Origin: Butyricicoccus pullicaecorum
GTDB lineage: Bacteria; Bacillota; Clostridia; Oscillospirales; Butyricicoccaceae
DNA length: 62,151 nt
NCBI GenBank assembly: GCA_018366195.1
Contig: JAGZIN010000014.1
Span: 1 to 62,151, forward strand
Direction of reading: 5' to 3'
The position numbers and the translations under genes were made by a program. Below are positions 56,539 to 62,151 of the stretch, piece after piece (position 1 is the first letter of the stretch; each line of letters begins with the position of its first letter). The notes beneath the pieces were generated by a model. The model had not been told where the DNA came from. It made no database searches and worked only from the letters and a program-made list of their open reading frames with translations.

Positions 56539-57897
56539 TCAATACGGAATTGAAATTGTAACCTGTGCGCCGCCTGTCTTCTCGGAATTGCTCAAATCAA
56601 GCTGTCCTCCATGCTGCTGGACAATGGACTTTGTGATAAACAGACCCATTCCAAAGTGCAGATTAGAGCTGCGGCTGTGATCTGCCATGTAAAACTGCTC
56701 CTCAGCGTGCAGCAAATCTTCCTGTGAAAATCCAGGACCAGCATCTGTTATCGTGATTTTCAGATGCTGCTTACCGCCTATTATCGAGATATGAATGGAA
56801 CTGTCTTGCGTGGAATAATCCAGTGCATTATTTATCACATTCATAATCGCTCGTTCTAACAGCAACTTATCCACAGACAGTACATCAGGCAAGTGTTCTA
56901 ATTCCATCTGCAATCCGATTTTTTTCGTCTGGCACAAGGCAGTAATCTGTTCCCGCAACTGTTCCACATAGGCAAGCACATCAATATCCTCCATGTGAAG
57001 CTGATAGCCGGTCGCTGCCTGTGAAAGATCAATCAGCGTCCGAATATATAACTGCATTTGTTTGGAACTACTGCTGATATATTCCGCATATAAACGCTGT
57101 TCCTCATCCAGCTCTGTTTCGCTGATAAGATCAGCATTTCCCTGAATAACAGTTAGGGGCGTTTTCAAATCGTGGGCAAGCGCAGCAATTTGTTCTTTCT
57201 GCATATGCTCGGCTTCCCACTGTTGCTCCAAAGAAGCTTTCAGACTTTCTTTCATACGAGAAAAAGAAAGTAGCACATCTTCAAATTCTTTGATGTTTGA
57301 ATGTCCAACCTCAAAATCAAGGTTCTGCTTTGCCACTTCCGAAGTTGCTTCATACAACGGATCAAGCTGCAATCGTAGCTTTTTAGCAAATCTGGTTGTC
57401 AAGAACAGACAAACAAAAATTCCTCCCGCTGCAACCAAAATAATCAGCAATATATCTGGAGACGGCAAATACGTATTCATCCACTCATTTGTATATTGAG
57501 CGCCGATATAGTATTGCAGGACAACATACTCATTCTCACGAGTGACAAACAGGTATCTTTTTTTCAGGTTCTGGTCGATAACACCTGTGGTCGCATACCG
57601 CATCGCGTGTTCCAGCTCACCTTCATCTAAAGTAGTTTCGATAATCTGATAGTTTTTATCTAACAGCACATATTCAATTCCCATTGGTATTTGCACATCG
57701 GACAAATCTGGCGTAGCTGCGAGAATCGGCGCAAGCTCATTCGACCGTATTTCTGAATAGTCCCCATATGTGGTAATCCCTAAGGTCGTGCTGATGTTCA
57801 TAAGCAGAAACGGAACAGCAGCTGCGCCAATCAAACCACCAAGCAACATAAATAAAAAACGCCAAAAGGCCGTTTTCAGTGATGACAGTTTCTTCAT
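56539..57897 (-). CDS. lanK: Sensor histidine kinase of the lantibiotic immunity module
   Basis: 452 residues. Membrane helix (about 12-35), ~120-residue external sensor, second helix (about 150-170), HAMP-like linker, HisKA (AALAHDLKTPLTVIQGNADL, phospho-His) and HATPase with NVINNALDYS, DAGPGF and GMGLFI. It is typical of kinases next to lantibiotic immunity transporters. The ATG at 57897 overlaps the regulator TGA (ATGA). The long external loop suggests direct sensing of a peptide. Confidence 0.88.
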   Translation of the reverse strand: MKKLSSLKTAFWRFLFMLLGGLIGAAAVPFLLMNISTTLGITTYGDYSEIRSNELAPILAATPDLSDVQIPMGIEYVLLDKNYQIIETTLDEGELEHAMRYATTGVIDQNLKKRYLFVTRENEYVVLQYYIGAQYTNEWMNTYLPSPDILLIILVAAGGIFVCLFLTTRFAKKLRLQLDPLYEATSEVAKQNLDFEVGHSNIKEFEDVLLSFSRMKESLKASLEQQWEAEHMQKEQIAALAHDLKTPLTVIQGNADLISETELDEEQRLYAEYISSSSKQMQLYIRTLIDLSQAATGYQLHMEDIDVLAYVEQLREQITALCQTKKIGLQMELEHLPDVLSVDKLLLERAIMNVINNALDYSTQDSSIHISIIGGKQHLKITITDAGPGFSQEDLLHAEEQFYMADHSRSSNLHFGMGLFITKSIVQQHGGQLDLSNSEKTGGAQVTISIPY

Positions 57898-58553
57898 TCC
57901 CATTTGTACCCAATCCCCCATACGGTTGTAATCGGCTGAATACAATACTGGTTCAGTTTCGCCCGGATATTCTTAATGTGAGTGGCAATCGTGGAATTAT
58001 CACTTTCTCCGTCCAAACTGAAAACAGCCTCATAAATCTGTTCCCGTGTAAACACCTGTCCTTTATTGCGGGCAAGAAATTCACAGATCCTATATTCGCT
58101 TTTGGTAAGGGATACGATTTCTCCGTCTACCTGTACTGTTTTAGCTGATAGATCTATTTTTATGCGTTCAAAGTTCAGGCTGCTATGGCGTTCCCTTTGT
58201 TCCCTGCGTATATGGGCATTTACTCTGGCCCGCAGCTCCGGGATGCGAAAAGGCTTTGTCAGATAGTCATCCGCTCCCAGACCCAGACCAAAAGTAATAT
58301 CATTTTCCATTGTTTTAGCTGTAAGGAATAGAATCGGACAGTCAACCACACTTCGTATTTTTTCACAAAAGGAAAAACCATCCATCCCAGGCATCATAAT
58401 GTCTAGTATGATTAAATCATAGCGGTTCAGATGATTCAGTGGCACTTGCTCCGCAGATACATAGCCTGTTACCATATGCCCGTCCTTTTGCAATCCATTC
58501 TTTATGAGTTCTAAAATAGGCTGTTCATCATCTACTGCAAGAATCGTAGCCAT
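57894..58553 (-). CDS. lanR: OmpR-family response regulator
   Basis: 219 residues: receiver domain (acidic DDEQ, phospho-Asp in LIILDIMMPGMDG, Lys in TKPF) and a winged-helix DNA-binding domain ending TTVWGIGYKWE. AAAGGAGG precedes the ATG at 58553. It probably activates the lanFEGI genes upstream and perhaps its own. Confidence 0.93.
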   Translation of the reverse strand: MATILAVDDEQPILELIKNGLQKDGHMVTGYVSAEQVPLNHLNRYDLIILDIMMPGMDGFSFCEKIRSVVDCPILFLTAKTMENDITFGLGLGADDYLTKPFRIPELRARVNAHIRREQRERHSSLNFERIKIDLSAKTVQVDGEIVSLTKSEYRICEFLARNKGQVFTREQIYEAVFSLDGESDNSTIATHIKNIRAKLNQYCIQPITTVWGIGYKWE

Positions 58554-58588
58554 TCTCCCGCCTCCTTTCATTAAAATCTGTGCTTACC

Positions 58589-58597
58589 ATTATACCA
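58589..58597 (-). promoter_or_regulatory. Extended -10 promoter element for lanRK
   Basis: TGGTATAAT on the minus strand, 36 bp before the lanR ATG; no good -35 is seen, as expected for an extended -10 promoter. lanRK may therefore be expressed at a basal level apart from lanFEGI. Confidence 0.5.
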
Positions 58598-58611
58598 CAA
58601 GACAAGATAAA

Positions 58612-59430
58612 TTACTGTGCTCTTGCGATATGGTACTGATTATTTACTTTTACAGCAACAGCGTCTGCCGGATCAGTGTCGGAAATCTCGTACACATCCA
58701 CATAAAACCAGCTTTCTCTCGTCTGTTCACTCAAACTACCTGTCCAGTCGATTTGATTCATTTCCTCCTTCGTCAACGGTAGTTTGGTATCAGCATCAAA
58801 TATTACTTGTTCCGCAAGAATACCTATGTAGTTCCCAAGCTGTTCTTTTGATACTGTTTCCGTGGTTACTTGATAAACTTTGTTGTCACAAATAATTTGT
58901 GTTGCATTTGTCGGATTAAGCTCAAAATCACTGGACGCCTTTTCTGCTGCGATCCTAAAATCAAATATAGTTTCTGCCTCTGTAAGCTGATTACTGAGAG
59001 TTGCTTTATGATACTCTCCGTTTACATCCACAATGAGATTGGACGCATGATTGGGATCAGCATACACATTTAGAAACGGAATGATATATTTTGCATCGGA
59101 GGCTTTCTCCGCAAGGTCAGATAGCGCGTGAAAAGTGGCATCTTCGATATTCTCCTGAACGATAATCGCGCCAGTATTGTCTACCGCTACAAGTTGACGG
59201 ATATATCCAATCCATTCGCCGAGATTTTCATTTTTCATGGTATCATCAAGAATTGTATAGCAATCTCCCTTATAAGTAAACTGTGTCACATCGCCATGAT
59301 TCAAAACACATGGTTCCTTATCATCAGCGTATTCTTTTATTTGCTCTTTCACAAAAGAACAGCCGGAAAACAGGGAACACAGGCAGCCCATAAGAAGCAT
59401 CGTGCAAAGTGCTTTCATCATCTTATTCAT
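58612..59430 (-). CDS. lanI: NisI/SpaI-type lantibiotic immunity lipoprotein
   Basis: 272 residues with a lipoprotein signal: MNKMMKALCTMLLMG... lipobox LFSGC. The mature part holds two similar halves (EPCVLNHGDVTQFTYKGDCY ... and NATQIICDNKVYQVTTETVS), as in the two-domain NisI. It binds the lantibiotic at the cell surface and protects lipid II. The ATG overlaps the LanG stop by eight bases, with GGGAGGGAAG as ribosome site. Confidence 0.85.
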   Translation of the reverse strand: MNKMMKALCTMLLMGCLCSLFSGCSFVKEQIKEYADDKEPCVLNHGDVTQFTYKGDCYTILDDTMKNENLGEWIGYIRQLVAVDNTGAIIVQENIEDATFHALSDLAEKASDAKYIIPFLNVYADPNHASNLIVDVNGEYHKATLSNQLTEAETIFDFRIAAEKASSDFELNPTNATQIICDNKVYQVTTETVSKEQLGNYIGILAEQVIFDADTKLPLTKEEMNQIDWTGSLSEQTRESWFYVDVYEISDTDPADAVAVKVNNQYHIARAQ

Positions 59431-60151
59431 AATTTTTTCTTCCCTCCCACCGAGAAAACCAATAGAGAATTACCAACAAAAATCCAACGGATAATACAGC
59501 AATCAAAATCCATTGTACCGTATTAGAAACCAGTCTGCCGTTCAAGACATCATGTACCCAATTGACTGACCAAGAAAAAGGGATATACCTCCACAATCCA
59601 TGCAATTCAATGTTGCTATATAAGATACATTGTAAACATTCAAATACACCCCAAAATACAGAGAGACTCAACCCAAACTTCAAGCTAAAAAATAAGTGCA
59701 GTGCGTATATCACGAAGCTATTCATAGCTAATCCCAGCACAGATTGCATCAGCAACCTCCAAGGGATCATTTCTGTCTGTCTCATTCCTACCCCAATCAC
59801 AAACAGCGTAAAAAGCAGCACGAAAGAGGAAATACCAGACAGATACAGTGCAGCGAACTTTGCCAATAGTATCTTCTTGCGCTCTGGTACCATCATCAGA
59901 TTTTGAAAGTGCGAGGTCCTTTCTTCCTGCATGATATTCAGACCGACAATAATGCTGATCAGAAGCGGAAAGACCATTGCCGTCAGCTCCAGAAGAAAGC
60001 ATATTCTTTTCAATTTATCTATATTTTGATAATGCAGGAAGTAAAACACAAATAGGATAGCCCCCGTTACGGGAATCACTGAATGAATACAAAAATAGGG
60101 TGTGTGCCGCTGTTTCATAAAATCGGCATGAATCAGAGCAATCGTCCTCAT
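59423..60151 (-). CDS. lanG: Lantibiotic immunity ABC transporter permease (LanG/MutG)
   Basis: 242 residues with six membrane helices (ABC2_membrane_4 type). Partner of LanE and LanF; the complex removes lantibiotic from the membrane. It starts three bases behind the lanE stop, so translation is coupled, and it ends inside the lanI start. Confidence 0.85.
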   Translation of the reverse strand: MRTIALIHADFMKQRHTPYFCIHSVIPVTGAILFVFYFLHYQNIDKLKRICFLLELTAMVFPLLISIIVGLNIMQEERTSHFQNLMMVPERKKILLAKFAALYLSGISSFVLLFTLFVIGVGMRQTEMIPWRLLMQSVLGLAMNSFVIYALHLFFSLKFGLSLSVFWGVFECLQCILYSNIELHGLWRYIPFSWSVNWVHDVLNGRLVSNTVQWILIAVLSVGFLLVILYWFSRWEGRKNYE

Positions 60152-60877
60152 TTACTTCCCTTCTTTCTCTGAAAAATGTTCTGCGTCCCAAAGAGTAAGC
60201 AGGGCATATAGGATTACGGAGAATACCAGCGGCAGCAAAACGACCCATGAAAAAGCTGCAACACCAGAAAAGGTTCCATTGCTTTCAATTCCCATAATCA
60301 GCTCCGCTGTTTTCGCAGCCCAGCAATAGGGGCATACCCATGAAAGTGCTGTATTCCCTAGCAAGATAGGCATAAGAATCCCCAGCAAAGTGTTTGCTGC
60401 AATCGGGAACAGCAAGCCAGTTTTCCGTGTCAGGAGTAGACAGATTGGAATTTGCCAGATGGAAGCAATTACCACAGCAATACTTCCTATAAAGTTCCGA
60501 CTCACAGAATATACAGCCAAAGCCGGGGAAATCAAATTGCTTACCGTGGCAAAGACAGCCAGAAATACCGCAGCCACAAATACTTTTTCAACCAGAATCA
60601 ATGCTTTTGCATATTCAAATCGTTTCAGGCTGATAGGAGCAGAAAATACAGAATCATACTTTCCGGCCCGTTCTTCTTTCTGATGAGAAATCGAACACAA
60701 AATGGCAATCGTTCCGGGAAGAAGAAAAGCATACCACCAGTAAAAAGTCATATACTGAAAGCCGTAAAAGCCACCTACGATCCATGCAAAAAGAGCAGTC
60801 ACAAAGGGCGCAATGAACAGTAACTTATTTGAAATTGTCCGCTTGAATTTCAGATGTTCTGCTTTTAGGTAATTCAT
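60152..60877 (-). CDS. lanE: Lantibiotic immunity ABC transporter permease (LanE/MutE)
   Basis: 241 residues with six membrane helices; begins MNYLKAEHLKFKRTISNKLL, the amphipathic N-terminus typical of LanE/MutE permeases. It lies three bases after lanF. LanE and LanG are related in length and topology but not identical, as expected of a heterodimeric permease. Confidence 0.85.
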   Translation of the reverse strand: MNYLKAEHLKFKRTISNKLLFIAPFVTALFAWIVGGFYGFQYMTFYWWYAFLLPGTIAILCSISHQKEERAGKYDSVFSAPISLKRFEYAKALILVEKVFVAAVFLAVFATVSNLISPALAVYSVSRNFIGSIAVVIASIWQIPICLLLTRKTGLLFPIAANTLLGILMPILLGNTALSWVCPYCWAAKTAELIMGIESNGTFSGVAAFSWVVLLPLVFSVILYALLTLWDAEHFSEKEGK

Positions 60878-60880
60878 TCA

Positions 60881-61582
60881 TTACACCTCCTTATGATGAC
60901 GCTTTACGACATCCATAAATAGCTGTTCTAGATTTTCGCCAGTGCGAAGCCCGTTCTCGTATCCAAGCACTCCGCCTGCTATGATGCCCACATGATCGGC
61001 AATCTGCTGAACTTCTGACAGGATGTGGCTGGACAAAATGACCGTAATCCCTTTCGCTGGGAAAGAACGAATCAGCTCACGAAGTTCCTCAATGCCTATG
61101 GGATCAAGGCCATTGGTCGGCTCGTCAAGAATTAAAAGCTGTGGGCTATTCAGTAGGGCAATGGCAATACCAAGCCTCTGCTTCATGCCGAGGGAGAATT
61201 GTCCGGCCCGTTTTTTTCCTATATCAGTCAAACGAACAATATGCAGGACTTCATCAATCCGTGTATCCGGCAGCCTCATCATTGTTGTCCGCACTTTTAG
61301 ATTTTCGTATGCGGTCAGGTTTTCATACAAAGGAGGCGTTTCAATCAATGCACCAATCTGTGTCAAATCACTGCGCTGCCACGGATGACCGTCAAACTCG
61401 ATACTTCCGGAGGTGGGTCTTAGAATCCCTGTAATCATTTTGAGCGTGGTAGACTTACCCGCCCCATTCGGTCCCAGCAGCCCATAGACAGAATTTCTCC
61501 GAATATTCAGTGATACATTATTTACGGCCATCTGCCCTTTGAAATTTTTGCAAAGGCCGGTTGTTTTCAAAATCATATCCAT
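60881..61582 (-). CDS. lanF: Lantibiotic immunity ABC transporter ATPase (LanF)
   Basis: 233 residues. Walker A GPNGAGKST (about 37-45), signature FSLGMKQRLGIA, Walker B LLILDEPTNGLDP (Glu154) and switch His in LSSHILSEV. In place of the Q-loop glutamine there is Glu81 (IGALIETPPLYENL). This E-loop is the mark of LanF proteins and supports a lantibiotic-immunity role over a general drug exporter. First gene of the module. Confidence 0.92.
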   Translation of the reverse strand: MDMILKTTGLCKNFKGQMAVNNVSLNIRRNSVYGLLGPNGAGKSTTLKMITGILRPTSGSIEFDGHPWQRSDLTQIGALIETPPLYENLTAYENLKVRTTMMRLPDTRIDEVLHIVRLTDIGKKRAGQFSLGMKQRLGIAIALLNSPQLLILDEPTNGLDPIGIEELRELIRSFPAKGITVILSSHILSEVQQIADHVGIIAGGVLGYENGLRTGENLEQLFMDVVKRHHKEV

Positions 61583-61754
61583 ATCCTTTTGTCCTTTCTT
61601 TTGATTTCAACAACAGGATACAAGGGAAATTTGAAGATTTCATAAAGATATTAAATTTTAATCTGCATAATCAAACCTATTAAATGACCAAATATAGATA
61701 AGGTGCAAGGCCCTGTGCCAGAAGCACTTTGAGACCTTGCGCCCTTTGCGTATT
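61583..61754. other. Spacer upstream of lanF
   Basis: AT-rich region with the lanF leader and a GGTGCAAGG/CCTTGCGCC hairpin (about 61700-61745), with an inner GTGC/GCAC pair, that would follow the sigma-factor gene end. No strong T-run. Confidence 0.4.
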
Positions 61755-62151
61755 CTATCTATAAATATATTTTTTCAGCTGCTTCAGACCACGCCGGATA
61801 CTGTCACGAACACGGCTTGGGTCTACATCCTCCGCTGCGGCGATTTCACTCACACGCATACCCAGGTAATACCGGGCATAGATCCGTTTAGCCTGCTTCT
61901 CCGGCAGAGCCATCACAGCGGCATAGAGCTGCTCCCGTAGCTGCCTTTTCCTCTAGAAGCATTTCAGGTGTTTGGGGCAGCGCATCTTCAATGCCGTTGT
62001 CGCAGTCCAGAGAGTAATGCGCTTTATAGCGATACATCCTCCGGTCATAGGTAGCTTCTGCACGCTCAGCGGCTCGGATCGTCTCCAGCACATCTTCTGT
62101 TACCTCTATAAAATGATCTGTTTTATAAACATCGGGATATAAGTCCCTAAG
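61755..62151 (-). pseudogene. Sigma-70-like regulator of mobile-element type, frameshifted and cut by the edge
   Basis: The first frame reads ...EVTEDVLETIRAAERAEATY, RYKAHYSLDCDNGIEDALPQ and PEMLLEEKA, then stops early. The other frame continues REQLYAAVMALPEKQAKRIY, then YLGMRVSEIAAAEDVDPSRV with a helix-turn-helix end (IRRGLKQLKKYIYR). Removing one G near 61950 (AAAAGGCAG) joins the frames as EEKQLREQLY. The layout matches the small sigma factors of conjugative elements in gut Firmicutes. The N-terminus is outside the window. Confidence 0.65.

Overview
The window looks like a chromosomal segment from a butyrate-forming Clostridia bacterium of the Butyricicoccus/Agathobaculum type. That assignment is an inference. 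It rests on etfB-bcd next to a butyryl-CoA:acetate CoA-transferase gene, a Gram-positive PolC replicase, a PTS, A/G-rich Shine-Dalgarno sites before nearly every gene, and many GTG/TTG starts. I recognised no rRNA, tRNA or CRISPR array.

Layout. 0-6.2 kb: end of the butyrate pathway (etfB, bcd on minus; DUF4317 gene and but on plus), then ywlG-like, HAD and TSCPD genes. 6.3-11.6 kb: two tiny membrane proteins, rsmF, a split PTS (IIA, membrane-anchored IIB), a 101-bp tandem palindromic repeat, nagB and two small exported or membrane proteins. 11.6-15.4 kb: a four-gene surface-polymer O-acetylation operon (SGNH, DUF4358 lipoprotein, MBOAT, DHHW). 15.6-19.1 kb: a small protein, an MFS transporter and ptsI. 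19.4-31.0 kb: a long minus-strand housekeeping run, pyrH-frr-uppS-cdsA-dxr-rseP-ispG-polC, linking nucleotide and translation functions with isoprenoid and envelope synthesis. 31.2-34.9 kb: thiSFGH-thiE/tenI for the thiazole half of thiamine, behind a promoter-proximal terminator. 34.9-41.2 kb: membrane protein, TetR regulator, TPR/SUFU protein, arcC and pyrBI. 41.4-47.3 kb: ion homeostasis: a P1B-type metal ATPase with an amplified His-rich tail, a fluoride-riboswitch-controlled CPA antiporter, and mntP. 47.5-50.3 kb: a stand-alone receiver protein and a membrane diguanylate cyclase. 50.4-52.6 kb: YoaK/DUF1275, a sugar O-acetyltransferase and a membrane protein.

The right end (52.6-62.1 kb) is accessory DNA with lower GC. 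It starts with a run of unrelated small genes, including a WapI-like immunity protein, several preceded by the same ~40-bp leader; this reads as an immunity-type gene cassette array. It continues with a complete lantibiotic self-protection module (LanFEG ABC transporter, LanI lipoprotein, LanRK two-component system) with no bacteriocin biosynthesis genes. It ends in a frameshifted mobile-element-type sigma factor cut by the window edge.

The most interesting points are the fluoride riboswitch and antiporter pair, the repeated leaders of the small-gene array, the palindromic 101-bp repeats ahead of nagB, the candidate RAT antiterminator ahead of IIA-Glc, the hairpin just after the thi promoter, the structured mntP leader, and several frameshifted or stop-interrupted genes.
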